The notes beneath the pieces were generated by a model that had not been told where the DNA came from, did not search any database, and saw only the letters and a program-made list of their open reading frames with translations. A stretch of DNA of 64,000 nucleotides, from assembly GCF_043641665.1 (NCBI RefSeq), contig NC_092183.1, forward strand, positions 18,893,501-18,957,500, given 5' to 3'. This stretch comes from Enoplosus armatus. Lineage: Eukaryota > Chordata > Actinopteri > Centrarchiformes > Enoplosidae. Position numbers and translations under genes: made by a program. Shown in pieces: positions 40,779-51,022 of the stretch (position 1 is its first letter; each line of letters opens with the position of its first letter).

Positions 40779-42961
40779 AGGAAGAGAGGGCTGAATTGTA
40801 TATGACGCACTACGAGAATTGGGGTATTATACATATGATATTAAATTTACGGCAGAAACACATCAAGCTTTGATGAATTCACTACACGCCGTGTCCTCGA
40901 AGACACATGCCTTGGTATTGTTCACTGAGGTCCATTATTTGTCTTCCTCTATCATATTTATAATCATTGCTTATTTTGGTATGGATGTCATCAGATGGAT
41001 CTCTTGGCTCTGTGGCAAAAAATAAACATAGAGGTGTTTTGGGAGGACTGTAAACATCACAGTGTGTCGAGATGTCTGTGGTAAGATAAATGACTAAGAT
41101 AAGTGAACACTGTAATCGCAGCTAGATACAATCAGGTCTTTCTTGGCAACATGGCAGCAACGTTGAGTTTATATACAGAAGGGAATAACGCAGTGTTTAC
41201 AGAACTGCTGTAAGAGATTTAAGAGTAATTACAGAGGGATTACAACATTTTAGTGTAATTACAATGTTGTTACAACCCCAAACAAGCAGGTGGAAAGCCA
41301 GTTGAGGACAATGACTTCTTGGTTTATAGAGGCTTAAGAAGGCATATTTGTGGCTCAAGGTGTCATAGAAAATGTTCTGAAACTTTTGGTGTTGCTCAAC
41401 TGCAATTAAATTGGTGTAAGGTAATCAACAAGCTGAATCCTGGTATGAGTGTGTTGTATGCTATGAGACCGATAAATACGTCGGACAGAAACGTGGCACT
41501 CTTCCTCCTTGAAGGAGAGAAAGCAACGCTCGCATACCTTTCACTTATCAGGGGACTTTGGCTGAGTAACACTGATTATCCTCCCTGTTTGCTGGCGTAA
41601 CATTGATTATCGTCCCCCAGTGCCAGGAGCCCCTCTGAGAGGATCATTGCTCTTAATCCTTTGACCTAGCTACCTTTCCTCAACACACCTTGGATTAGGT
41701 CCTCTGCTGGTTGCCTGGCACTGTGGGAAACAGGGTAAACAATTAAAAGATTAAATGGCTTGGGCTAAATGTTGGTCTTCCCCTACTGAGAGGACCCATT
41801 TTGGTCCATGATGCTCCAGTCTGGGCTCGCACCCAAACCCTTTTCTTGTTTTGGCTCCAGTGACAGGCTTATGTAGTCAATGTCGCTCAGATGGGCTCTC
41901 CATTCTTTATTCTCTTTGCAATATTTTTTTTCTTCTGCATTTCCACACAAGTATTCAGAGGAGCACTGTATTCAATCAAAGAAAAACTGATTCCTCACTG
42001 AACAAAGCCCTTCAGAGCTGCTGATCTCATTGTACAGTTCAGTAAATTTTGGATTTTAAAACAAGGCCACATTTATTCACAGGCGCAGTTTTCAGCACAG
42101 TTTGGAAAAGAGACGATGACAAATCAAGACTGCAGGATGACTCAGTCCGTGCTGGCAGTCGGTGCCATCCAGATCTGAAGAATATTAAATCCTCCGCAGT
42201 GGTCATCTGAAGTTAAATTGTTGCCAGGTTTGTTTCGAGGCTCATTAAGCTGGCCCACACTGATTACTCATGGACAATCAGGTCACTGCAGTCGGCTGAT
42301 ACAACAGATAATAATGCATAACAGAGAGAACACATTTTAGTAATAATCTTGGCTTGAATGTGCTACTTATAAACCCACTCAGCTCTAGGAAAAAGGCTTA
42401 CACAGGGGCAGACACAGACAATGGCATTAGTGTTGGATGCTCATTAAGATAACAGGCTATCTGTGTGTGTGATCAGCCCGACTGACAATTAGATATGCTG
42501 AAGCTGCAGGCGTCAGGCCTCAGAGTCCGGAGGTAAGTACTTGACACCAACAGTCAGTCACAAAGACAGAAAAACGGACAGATAGAGAGATGGCCTGCCT
42601 GCCGACCGGGTGAAAAAACTGTCAGGTAAAGTCACCCCAACACGCTTATCGACTGACAGAGAGTGAGGATTATCGCAGAGACAGGCTTCCAAGCTGTTAC
42701 AGGACAAAACATGTGGAGATGGCGAAGCAGACAGACAGTGACATGCAGACACATGAACACGCTGTCAACACACACACACACATATAGACGTGTTCAGCTA
42801 CTTCATTTCTTACCTCGTAATGGCGACTTCATGGCGGCTTCTACCATGCCCACCAGTAGCTGCAGGCTCTTGGGGTCTTGGGCCAGCCCAGAGGCGAAGG
42901 CGGCCAGTGCGTCGGCATGGCGACCAAGGTACTGAAGGGCAACACCCTGTCGGAAGTATGC
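1838..42961 (-). CDS. ttc28: ttc28, internal part of coding sequence (7 exons, both ends outside window)
   Basis: The joined exons encode about 975 residues of a TPR superhelix, roughly 23 repeats. Most are the 40-residue type also seen in LGN/Pins proteins, with a repeating signature such as AYGNLG..Y..LG.Y..A...H...L..A. Diagnostic stretches include YFRQGVALQYLGRHADAL, GNYREALTNHR, CMQDLERAKQYHEQQL, CHNLGYAHYCLGNYQ and HHALQNYSQAVMYLQEG; they match vertebrate TTC28 as I know it. Phases run 0/1, 1/1, 1/0, 0/1, 1/0, 0/2, 2/1, and there is no frameshift or stop. The human protein is about 2,480 residues with 28 TPRs, so the window holds most of the array but not the start, the first TPRs or the long C-terminal region. 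The mammalian protein binds Aurora B and is linked to midzone and midbody assembly in cytokinesis; function in this organism is inferred from that. Confidence 0.96.
2362..3625 (-). other. ttc28 intron, 1.26 kb
   Basis: GT-AG intron between two TPR exons, phase 2. I see no repeat, no gene and no recognisable regulatory site inside it. Confidence 0.92.
3626..4170 (-). CDS. ttc28: ttc28 exon: four TPRs and start of a fifth
   Basis: A 545-bp exon encoding residues 620-800, beginning VKERRMEACAYAALGATYRL and ending AYRGLGNGH plus two bases of an Arg codon. Repeats include YDKALGYHTQELEVYQELGD, HLAAVYMALGKYAMAFKSYE, GNMGITKMNVGVMEEAIGYL and GNLGDCYEALGDFEEAIKYY. The third carries a three-residue insertion (LSGNEAVM) that breaks the strict 40-residue spacing; the same insertion is in vertebrate TTC28. 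The acceptor is cttgtttcag before GTTAAGG, the donor GGACACAG followed by gtgag. It enters in phase 0 and leaves in phase 2, the only phase-2 exit here. Confidence 0.96.
4171..4312 (-). other. ttc28 short intron, 142 bp
   Basis: Donor gtatgg, acceptor cttgtttcag, phase 0. This is the only short intron in the window; the others run from 1.26 kb to at least 21 kb. It is AT-rich, which is usual for intron-defined splicing. No other feature fits in it. Confidence 0.95.
4313..5109 (-). CDS. ttc28: ttc28 exon: seven consecutive TPRs (largest exon)
   Basis: At 797 bp this is the longest exon in the window; it encodes residues 354-619. It opens with the second helix of the repeat begun upstream (IIHQMKGDYETALKLHKTH) and continues through six more, including NMGNAYNALGAFDQAVRYHR, NLAVAYQALGAHDRALQHYQ, NFHCSRGEF, YAHYCLGNYQDAVKYYEQ, LAFKALGDFTKAEECQ and DIFVCKKDVAGAIQFYEQ. 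The acceptor is ctctccacag before GCATCATCC; the donor is CTCACCAG followed by gtatgg. Entry is phase 1 and exit phase 0. Repeat spacing is regular at 40 residues with no insertion. Open frames on the opposite strand here are by-products of the repetitive coding sequence. Confidence 0.97.
5641..5683. repeat. (CA)n microsatellite
   Basis: About 21 uninterrupted CA units, 530 bp from the 797-bp exon. Confidence 0.98.
11531..11560. repeat. (AAC)n trinucleotide repeat
   Basis: About eight AAC/ACA units preceded by an imperfect AAACAAAAAC. Confidence 0.92.
14197..14704 (-). CDS. ttc28: ttc28 exon: four TPRs and start of a fifth
   Basis: A 508-bp exon encoding residues 185-353, starting AASMALSSLGHVYTAIGDY and ending GRASSNL plus the first base of a Gly codon. 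It contains four complete 40-residue TPRs (GHVYTAIGDYPNALASHKQ; GAVYIAMGDFENAVQCHEQ; GSAYHYHRNFDKAMSYHTH; GHAARCMQDLERAKQYHEQ) and the first helix of the next. The acceptor is tatccatag before GCTGCTTC; the donor is AATCTGG followed by gtatgt. Reading past the donor gives MYAKY and a stop in the intron, so this donor is required to continue the frame. Confidence 0.96.
16033..16122 (+). pseudogene. Remnant of a non-LTR retrotransposon reverse transcriptase C-terminus
   Basis: The forward frame reads IAADAWNQLPADIRTSSSLL followed by KFKDSTRHY. This resembles the A-A-x-x-W-N-x-L-P-x-x-[IL]-R-x-x-x-S-L-x-x-F-K pattern that ends the ORF2 protein of several LINE clades. No reverse-transcriptase core lies upstream, so only the 3' end survives, as expected of a 5'-truncated insertion. 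The clade cannot be named from this fragment. Confidence 0.5.
18240..18588 (+). mobile_element. Degenerate non-autonomous DNA transposon, probably hAT-type
   Basis: The ends carry imperfect inverted repeats rich in GATTAATC and ACTAATTCATTAATC, and the right end reads GTTTCAGCACTA. The interior has TGTCAGAAAATAGTGAAAAA and GAGAAAAGCAGCAAA. I know these from an abundant fish element whose termini read GGGCTGCAAC...GATTAATCGA. It encodes nothing. The hAT assignment is from memory of the family, and no target-site duplication is evident. Confidence 0.72.
18790..18842. repeat. (CA)n microsatellite
   Basis: About 26 uninterrupted CA units; with 38614-38673 it is among the longest in the window. 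Confidence 0.98.
19647..19695. repeat. (CA)n microsatellite
   Basis: About 24 units, with degenerate CA-rich flank on the left from 19622. Confidence 0.97.
20499..20533. repeat. (GT)n microsatellite
   Basis: About 17 units; GT-rich degenerate flank continues to about 20610. Confidence 0.97.
22339..22363. repeat. (GT)n microsatellite
   Basis: About 12 uninterrupted units. Confidence 0.96.
22640..22672. repeat. (TA)n and TAA-rich simple repeat
   Basis: A TA run of about eight units flanked on both sides by TAATAATA. Confidence 0.9.
23815..23839. repeat. (GT)n microsatellite
   Basis: About 12 units. Confidence 0.95.
26305..26334. repeat. (CA)n microsatellite
   Basis: About 14 units after a TACATA lead-in. 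Confidence 0.96.
26930..26961. repeat. (GT)n microsatellite with GTTT lead-in
   Basis: Three GTTT units pass into about 11 GT units ending in GCGCG. Confidence 0.94.
31118..31162. repeat. Interrupted (CA)n microsatellite
   Basis: CA units interrupted twice by CG-containing variants (ACACGCAC, ACGCGC), which normally slows length mutation. Confidence 0.95.
33630..33669. repeat. Interrupted (CA)n microsatellite
   Basis: CA runs broken by AAA and TCAA. Confidence 0.93.
35039..35063. repeat. (AG)n microsatellite
   Basis: About 12 AG units in a longer purine-rich block reaching about 35083. Confidence 0.96.
35669..35799 (-). CDS. ttc28: ttc28 exon: single TPR
   Basis: A 131-bp exon encoding residues 141-184: DQTGECRAHGNLGSAFFSKG, then NYREALTNHRNQLVLAMKLKDRE. 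This is one complete LGN-type TPR and the start of the regular 40-residue array. The acceptor is ctcttcag before GTGACC; the donor is GACAGAGAG followed by gtaagaaa. It enters in phase 1 (completing Gly-Asp-Gln) and leaves in phase 0. The 21-kb intron that follows is the largest fully contained in the window. Confidence 0.95.
36595..36990 (+). repeat. Interspersed repeat common in percomorph fish, diverged copy
   Basis: It contains the sequence blocks I associate with this repeat: AACATGCTGATGTTTAGCAG near 36689, CAAAGTATTGGACAAAAT near 36794, CACTAGATGAAAAGTCAGGG near 36837, and CAATAGTCAGATATTTCAGT followed by a (GACT) run and CAGACATTGCCATC. The T-rich interruption at 36732-36760 looks secondary. 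I do not know the family name with certainty. It is the main basis for calling the organism a percomorph. Confidence 0.65.
37005..37252 (-). mobile_element. Second copy of the same DNA transposon, opposite orientation
   Basis: Read on the minus strand it starts TTAGGGCTTCAACCAATTAT and contains GTAGCAAATCCGCACGAGCC and TGGCACTTTTGCTTGATGAA, matching the interior and ends of the family seen at 18240-18588 but more diverged. It abuts another repeat on the left, and on the right it ends about 42 bp from the donor of the exon at 37295-37567. The left boundary is approximate. Confidence 0.65.
37295..37567 (-). CDS. ttc28: ttc28 exon: linker plus one degenerate TPR
   Basis: The 273-bp exon is phase 1 at both ends and could be skipped without frameshift. 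It encodes residues 50-140 of the visible part. A charged linker (SLEPTYQQLQKMKLDKSP) is followed by a hydrophobic segment (VVVSVIGQELL) and a weakly matching TPR (SVFSALSSAHWSLGNTEKS, then GYMQQDLEVAKTLG). The acceptor is cttcttgcacag and the donor TTAG followed by gtaagagg. The exon joins CGA-G to AG-TCT upstream, giving E-S-L-E-P, where human has D-S-L-E-P. A transposon copy ends about 42 bp downstream of this donor (37252). Confidence 0.94.
38614..38673. repeat. (CA)n microsatellite, slightly interrupted
   Basis: About 29 units with one TA and two CG-type interruptions. Confidence 0.96.
39990..40030 (-). repeat. Possible degenerate retrotransposon tail
   Basis: GATACTTTATTGATCTCTG resembles the reverse complement of the ATCAATAAAGTAT tail motif of fish LINEs, similar in kind to 58081-58128 but shorter and more diverged. 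It may be coincidence. Confidence 0.3.
40402..40437. repeat. Perfect 15-bp inverted repeat with 6-bp loop
   Basis: ATAGTAAGAATATCA (40402-40416) is followed after TCCATG by its exact reverse complement (40423-40437). The surrounding sequence is not repeated. No protein or RNA function is recognised. Confidence 0.9.
40748..40777. repeat. (GT)n microsatellite
   Basis: About 15 units following GGGAGTGTGGGA. Confidence 0.96.
42814..42961 (-). CDS. ttc28: ttc28 exon with third N-terminal TPR (first visible exon)
   Basis: This 148-bp exon encodes residues 1-49 of the visible part, from AYFRQGVALQYLGRHADAL to MVEAAMKSPLR. The acceptor reads ctctctacag before GCATAC and the donor is CGAG followed by gtaag, so it enters in phase 0 and leaves in phase 1. 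The repeat is the 34-residue TPR type found in co-chaperone adaptors (Y-F-R-x-G-x-A-L-x-x-L-G), unlike the 40-residue LGN-type repeats that follow. The preceding exon must supply the two TPRs and N-terminus that come before this in vertebrate TTC28. I found no such sequence on the minus strand up to base 64000, so the intron before it exceeds 21 kb. Confidence 0.94.
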
Positions 42962-45900
42962 CTGTAGAGAGACAGAGTCATCAGGGCTCCAGTCTAGGTG
43001 CCACAGCATGGGGCTTTATACAAACACATTACCAGACACACTCATTTCACGCCATTTGCATTTTTTCCACATGAGCAGTTTTCTGAACATGGCACCTCTC
43101 TCCTTTGTATTCCCATAATAGAGAGATCACTGGGTTTTTTGTACTTGTTAATTGGATTATAAGTTTTACATAAATGCACATGTTACACTCTGGCTGGCTG
43201 CCTTCTCAGGAGCAACTATTGTTTTTCTACTCAATATTTTTTTTTTTTCTTCTGTTTGCTGTGGGAGTGAACTGCACACAAGTAGAGCACTGGGATTTCT
43301 CTTTGGCTGTGTTAGAAAATAAGTAAAGAGAAAAGGAAAAGGAGAAGGAGAGAGAGAGCTACTTACTCAAGTCGGTCTGAAGCTCAATTAAAGAACATCC
43401 ATAAATACTTCAGCCTGTGCATTCCCTTTGTCAGGCTGTTGTAAAATAATGACGAAACTGGCCAGAGTCTGTTGTTGCCATATTTTTACATCAGATGTGT
43501 ACTTGTGTCATGTCTTGGATACGTGTCTGGCTAACTGCATTTGTCATCCAAGTCACATTGTTGGGAGCATAATAATTCAGCACCACTGAGACATAAACTG
43601 CATGCAAGTGCTGACATGCTGTATCTTTCTGTGTGAGACTAAAAATGTTTTGGAACATTCTTCAGATTGAAAAACTAAAACAGACGCTCTCTCTGGTATC
43701 CAAAGCCCCATCAATAAGTGTGTTTTTTATCGTCAGCATGTCTGTTTGGACCCAACAGAAAAAAAGAGTTGTTTCATCCAAGCAAGTTTGTGGCTCAGTA
43801 TGTTTGTGTCTAAGGCCTGATCAGACAGTAATCCTAGTGAGTTGTTAAACCTGACTCTGTTCCAGTCTAACAACAGCAGCAAGGAAAGATGGAGCTAGAT
43901 CCAGCTCATTATTCATGATCCAAACCACTAAATCCCCCCAAGAGAAAGCAAACTGTCTCTCAGAATAGTCATATCTGGGCTTGTGTGTCAGAAACTCACA
44001 ATTACAGCAGCAAAGCATGGGGAAAATGAGGGATAAGCATGGTGTGAGGGATACAGACAACACGATCTGTTGAAAAAACTATCTGTCATGTTAAGAGACC
44101 TAACCCTCCCTTCTCTGGTGTTTATGTGTGTTTGTGCTTGTGTGTGTGTGGGACAGCAGCAGCAGTCCAGGCGGCCGTCTGGCCACCTCCTCACTGAGTA
44201 AGCAGTCACTCCGCTCACAGCTTCCAAAAGTGACACAAGGGCTAATTTGCCATTAGCATCTAAGAGGCCTTTTCATTAGTCTTCCCGAGCTTCTCTGATA
44301 GCACCGTTAGGAAGCGAAGAAGGCGGGAGGATTAGGGAAAATGAGACATGACATCGAATTTATAGAGACCAGTAATTAATTTTGCTTCCGTCCGAGCCCC
44401 CCACTGACTACCAATCTCCAGACCTGCTGCCCCCCTCAATATTTCTACCTCCCTTTGCTTGCATCACAACTCCATTGAAAATGACGAGGACAGAGATTAG
44501 ATTCAAAGCATTAACCTTTGTTCTAACACTGTTATTATATGAGGGGAGTGCAGGCCAGGGTATCCGCTCAATATTAATTGCATCTAGTGGCGGTGGAGTT
44601 TGGGCAGGACGCATTGGCGAGAGTGGAGAGGCCCACAAACGTTTCGCCCAGGGGAACAAAAGACATTTGAAAGCACTTCTCCCTTTGATTAGATTAAGCC
44701 TACAATATGACTGCTCACCCAGAGATCTTTCTTCCATTCTCTTAAGCGGCGAGCCCTGACTGAGACGACCAGGCAAAGAGGACGAGAAAAGAGATGAATA
44801 AAATAAGGCTCGCTTCAAACAAAAATTGCCATCTTCTTTAATCCTTTTATTTTACCCTATCCTGTCCTACATAAAGCTGAAAGACTCGACTGTACAGAGA
44901 GTGCATTAAAATATTGCAAACACAAGCACGAGAATAAATGCATAAATGAAAGAGCCACGGCAAAAATGACAGAATCAATGTGCCGTAGAGCCTTATAGGT
45001 TTTTTTTCTTCCATTAATCTCCCACTGCCTTCAAAACACATCATGTTGCTGCACAAAGACATACACACATGATATAACCTCAGCCTATGCATAATACAAC
45101 AAGTCAATGCCACTAGTGCTGCTCATAAAACACAAGGTTCCCTTGAATTTACATTACAGCAGCTGAACGCTAGCGAAGGGCGGCACCGGCATAAAAGTTG
45201 CAGAAATAACACCAACAGGTTGGCATGAAGCATTACGGAAGAGGGAAGAGCAAGATTTTACCCCTACACAACATTTTTTAAATTCACGCTTAACAGGATC
45301 TATTCTAAAAACACAGCAGCATCTGCTTAGAGCTGCTGCTACAGTGATTAGCACAGCCTCTAGCTCTTAGCCAGACAGAGAGAGCATTACAGGAAAAGAG
45401 AGGGCTCCACAGATTAACTTTGCCCTGTCAACATACAGTATTACTGGTACAAGTCAGTGCTTAATCTTTTAGCCAAAAACCATCTCCCTAAACAGGATGC
45501 ATATTAGAGAGTGACTCCTCCGAGGGCAAAGTTCTCACAGAACACAGGCCCATCCTGAAATGCGATGCATCTGTTAGGCATCTTGTACAACATGACATCC
45601 ACAAACCAAGACTTCTGATAATGTGTTTTGCCTGAAATTCAATCCAGGGTAAATTATTGAACCTTCCTGCATCTTTGCCTCCTCTGTTTAATGCAGCAAT
45701 ATGCTGATACCACAGAAGAGTGGATCGAGCGGGAAGGTTTGTCGTTCTTACCCGTGGGTAAATTCTGGTAGTGCTAATGCGCATGTGTGTCAGTACATGT
45801 GTGTTGATGTGAGTGTGTGCGTGAGCAAAAGAGAGAGAAAGAGAAAGAGAGAGGCTGGAAAACACATACGAATAAGAGAGAGGATAAAAGCTTTTCTTGT

Positions 45901-48171
45901 TTCTCGAACATTTTAATATTTCATGAATGCTTGTTTGATGTAGTTTTAAATATTCATGTTTTTATGCTTAGGAGGAAGAGGGAAATGATGCAAAAAAAAA
46001 AAAAGTTATTCACACTGGTACGCTGTTCTACTCACTGCGGGGAACTAACATTCTTCGCACACATATGAAAAAACAAGCTCATGCACACCACAGTCGCATA
46101 CGCTCTCGTTCTCTCTTTTTCTCTAACAAGACACTTACAATAAAACATGGACAATTTTCTTTGGGTGACAGCTTTGTTGTTCACAATAAGGCCCACAGTC
46201 AGAGCAGCTGAACAGAAAGTTGACACGATTAAGATTGGGAATTTGGCGCAAGACCAGCTGTTAGAGGCTCCTTTTCTATTAGCAGATTAATGCCTCAGCA
46301 TATGTCCTTGCCCCTTTCTTAGGCTCCTCTTCAGTACATTGTAACCCCTGGGGTGTCGTCAGCCCCTGGGAGCACGTCTGTGTTTGCGCTTGTCTATCCT
46401 TGTCCAAGATCTGGGCCTAACAGGCTTAAAGGAAGAATCTTCTGAAAATATATGTCGGCTGTGCCAAATGGATACCAACCATGAGCAACAGGAGTATGAT
46501 ATATTTATTTATTATGATATATTTATATTATTTGGTATAAGGCAAGGTGGATATACTGTATGTATACACTCAGGATCCTGCCTGATACAATTGATTGTAC
46601 AAAGTTCCTTATTTGGCATCTTAAAATAACATGAATGCAGACAAAAACATACCGTCTCCCACAGATGTGGAAAACCTTGTTCAGTCAGTAGGTCATTTCA
46701 TATTTCCAAGTGCCTATATATGTATCCTGCATCTTCCCCAGATTGTACAATGAGGTGTATGTACTACTTCCAAGACAAAATGCTTACTAAAGACTGCCAA
46801 ATCTATTTGTTTACCCTATCCTGAATCTGTCATTTTCAGCAAGAAATCAAATTGCCAAGGTAATTTGTAAATGCTTTGTATCGAGGGCACTGGAGCTAGA
46901 AACCCGCCCCTGTAGTCAGGTTATTTACAGACAGTCGAAGCTGTTTTCTGCCACACATTCTGAGTTGTAAAATCTCAACCACAGTGATGTCTCTCTAAAC
47001 AAACAGCATAACTCCTCGCTCCACAATGCAGGCAACCTGTCATTGAGCCGACTGCTCCAGCTGTGCTCCAGTAGCCCAAGGCCTTGTGCGGCTTGCTGTG
47101 CCCTGATCGGTGATCAGCAATAATAGAGATGCTCTCAAATGTGGAAATCAATAAAAGCAGCGTAAGCTCCGTTTAGACCGTGCCACACCCTTCATTGCTG
47201 TAGTGTGTTTAGGATACGCCTGCTGCAGATGGTTTCTGATCGCCTACAGGGCAGTTGGTGGCAATGTGACGACTCTGAACAGAAACCCCCGCTGGCGACA
47301 TAATGGAACCCAAATCAGACCATCAAATAGGGACAGCAGGCTGCAAATACACTGCACACACACACACTCGCACGCAATATACACACATATACAAACTGAA
47401 GAAAAATACATCAATAACTCCTCAAGAAAACCACCCATCTGTCTCCAACAAACATGTATTACTTGAAATCAGCTTTCCCCACAAGCCAGGACGCTGGGAT
47501 CAGATTAACACTAATGGTGTGACAGGAACAAAGGGATTGTTGCCTTTCTTCCTCCCGTTTCTTGGCTCTTTAACTCTAGGTGTCGTTGCCTAGTTTCCAC
47601 TGTGACCCAGAAGTGTCATGTGTCGACCAGGGTTTCAGACATGTGCCTCCGCCATCCCTTGCAAATCTCTGCCATTACATTTTCAAGGTGACACAAGTCG
47701 ATTCGCAGGGTACACAAAATGTCAGCTGCTTAATTTAATATCCAGGGATAACTGTCGGCCATGACAAATTAGCTGGGAGAACAGCTAAAAAAAAAAGAAG
47801 TGAAATGGAATGATTGCTGCTTTGGGCCTTCTGCCCTTCAACTTGACAAGCTGAAAGCCACAGTACAACACAACGGAGCCTGTGCTTAATTAAATCTATT
47901 TCTGAAGCCAAGTTCGTGAGTGTCTACCCATCTTCCTGCAGGTACAGATCTCATTCCCCCAGGACTGAAAAGGCCTGAGGTCGGTCCTCGCAAAGGTGGA
48001 GGTGGAGGCATTACACTCGTCGCCTCGGGCCAAACATAAACCTCTGGCCCCCGGGGTCACTGGGATAGAATCATGACACAGCTGCCTGTCTATTACCATC
48101 TCCCCAATCTAATAAGACCAAACCCTAAACCAGCAACCACCCCTGACCTACATCGATCAAGTGTGGGTTTA

Positions 48172-48173
<2 letters not shown>

Positions 48174-48202
<29 letters not shown>
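48174..48202. repeat. (GT)n microsatellite
   Basis: About 14 units. Confidence 0.96.
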
Positions 48203-51002
48203 TGTGTCAGTGAGAAAAAACAGTGACAGACTCATTTTTCCTCACACTGAGTGAAAGATTTCTGAATTAATCCAGCTAATCGATGAAAAATGTTGCTTTT
48301 TGTTCCATCCTATATGCGGACTTGACGGGCTTTTGTAGAACAACCCTCGTCAAGTCTACAGTGATTTTATGTTAACAACATAAGGCACATCAAAGGTGCA
48401 TGTTAAGCACTTATGCAAGTCAAATTGAGGCACCTTACAATCTGCATGTAGGTAGACGCAGTAAAATATTTATGATCCATTGATGTATTCCTCCCTAAGG
48501 GCGATGTAGACTCTGGTGATTGCTGTTCCATCCAAAGCCCTTAATTAGCCCATTAGATTAGATAGCTTTAATGAGAGCAAATTAAACTGATCATTCTTTG
48601 TGGAGCCGGCGATTAAAGGGTAAATGTTTCATTATTCAGTGAGTGGCGACAATAAGACCCAGGTAAAGTCCAGGTTGCCGGGTAGAGGCTTCAGTGTGAG
48701 AGATATTGTAGTACTCTCCCACGGCTGCAAGGAATCGATTAGCCGGCTCACATCAAACTGGCAGCCAGAGCAGGACTTCAGATTGGAAAAGGTCATAGTC
48801 AGGTATGTGGAATCAATGCTGAGCTCTCTGTATTCACTGTGTCTCGCATTATCTGGCTGGGGGATGGTTTAACGTTTTCTAAAAACAATTACCAAAAGAC
48901 AAAGAGAACCTTCAATAAAGAAGGTCAGGGCTTGTGATCGGGCAAGTGTCATGTGGTGCACATCCATTGTGACAGCCAAAGTGAAACAGAAGGGAAAAAC
49001 TGATATTGCTCTTTATCACAAACAGATGAAATAGCACAATAGCGGCAAGTTGTGGGGTCGTGCAGTGACATGCTGTCACAATACTCTGTTTGGCAGAGGG
49101 AATTCAATTTTCTTTCCGCTACGTGCATGTCCACCACAACAGACGGTTTTCACAAAGGAAACAGACCAATGGAAAGTGATAAACCAGCAGATAAAATGAC
49201 AATATGTTTGTAGCTCATTCCAAGCACGTTAATTCCAATGTTACAAAAACCAAGTCACACTCTTCCACTATGATTTATAGCCCGATTTGTCACATGGATG
49301 CAGCGAGCATACTTGCATTCTTATTAGCATCTTAAGAGTCTTGAGATGTGAGGCTGAGAGGGTCAGGGTGCTAAACAGATTTCCGTGCCCCTCTCAACTA
49401 GATCCTTGGCTCTGCTCTGCCAGAGCATTGCACACGAACCCCGCAGCCACAGGGGCTGACTCTCAATTAAAGTAGGCATTAATTACTTAAAGGAGCTTTA
49501 ATCAATCAAGGCCAGATGGGGAACCGAAAAAGAGAACAAACTCTAGGCTACTCTAAGTGCTTTCCACCCACGACTAGACTAGAGGTGGCCATAAAAGGCT
49601 TTATTATAAAATACCTACAAGCCTTAGATTTTATAGAGTATATTGTTTTGCAACCAAAAAGGGTTATCAAGCAAGGAGCTGAAATCTTTGCTGAATCTTT
49701 CACGTGTTGATTGTCACAACTCAACTTCTTACCAATCATTAAAACACCTATCTAATTTAGAAGTGTGACAAATGAGCTCACGATAATACTAAAACTCACT
49801 TTTTGTAATACAAATTATAGGTACTGATTATACAAAGCCAATGCCAAGTGAATAAGCCGCCCTGACCATATGTGTCCCTGATGCGTTAAGCCCCACAGTG
49901 CCCACAGAAGAGGCTACTTGGCCCTGGTGCTGTACTGTCCTGGCCCGAGGCACCACATCCTCCATCTTCATTTGTACTCCCTTAATTGGCTTTGACAGTG
50001 AACTCAAGCATGGCTGAAAAATACCCTCCTCTTAGTAAACACTGACTGAGAGACACATGTTCTCAGCACGGGAAACCAGGCATCTCTATTAGCCATTAGG
50101 ATGGGTAGTCAGGTCCAACTGACCCTCTCTCGACACCTCTTCAAAGCATGACACTCGGAGCTTCACATCTCAAATGTTGCTGCCACCTCAACAGGTGTAT
50201 TGAATTTCGAGTGGGAGACAAAGGTTGAGGTAGTAGTAAACGCAAACCAAACTATTTAACCTGTGCAAAATGAAAGTTGTTCAAACTAGCATTTTCTGAG
50301 GTGTGAAAAATCGGCTGCCAAGTAAAAGAAACATTTCTGAGCCTGAGGTGTTTTACAGGGTTGGTTATCATTGCTTACTGAGTTTGAAGATCCCAAAGAG
50401 AGTCAAAGTCCACCAAGTCATTACCCTCCTCACACTGTCACACAGTCACACAGTAGGCACAGCTCCTTGTCAGTGTCAGCACTCGTGTTGGGTTCATTAG
50501 GTTGCTCGGGCCTTAGTGGGAAGTTGCTTCATCAAATAAGAGTCAGCAGCACAGCCTGCCTGACAGTGTGGCCTCTCCAGAGCTGCCCTGCAACACTTCA
50601 AAAGACTCACAGTCAGCCTTTATGGAGAGCTCCAATGAAAAGCATGGCATGAGCCCCACTGCTTTTGATTCTGCTGGTAAGGAGTCATACATGATTGAGT
50701 AAAGGCAAGCTGAATCACAGATAAGGCGTTGAGAGGCTGAGAGGACTGGAGAAAGAAGAGGGCAGGGAAAGGAAAGACAATGGTGATGTAGCCCAAGGGG
50801 TTAGACATACACTTAAAACAAGGAGGAGGGCGGAAAGACAGAGGAAGAGGGCGAGAGAGAGGGAGATAAAGGTTAGTCACATGAAAGAGACACACAGATG
50901 CCTCTTGTTATTCCTTCCTAGTGCAGTGTACATGTCTACTGCCATCCAGGCTATCAGAGCTCTTTATTGTGTATGACCTGTTTCTCCTTCCCATCTCCCA
51001 GT

Positions 51003-51022
51003 GCAGCAGCAGCAGCAGCAGC
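51003..51022. repeat. (CAG)n trinucleotide repeat
   Basis: Six to seven CAG units. It is intronic with respect to ttc28, so it encodes no glutamine tract. Confidence 0.93.

Larger units (their letters stand above)
37568..42813 (-). other. ttc28 intron, 5.2 kb
   Basis: Phase 1. It contains a long CA tract (38614-38673), a GT tract (40748-40777), a possible retrotransposon tail (39990-40030) and a perfect 15-bp hairpin (40402-40437). I recognise no gene in it. Confidence 0.88.

Noticed and set aside
44408..44818. 136-codon minus-strand frame paired with a 125-codon plus-strand frame
   Set aside because: Neither shows a protein family, splice support or codon pattern. Kept only as a possible conserved non-coding block.
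48321..48358. 9-bp inverted repeat GACTTGACG ... CGTCAAGTC with 20-bp spacer
   Set aside because: Short enough to be expected by chance in 64 kb, and no flanking element.
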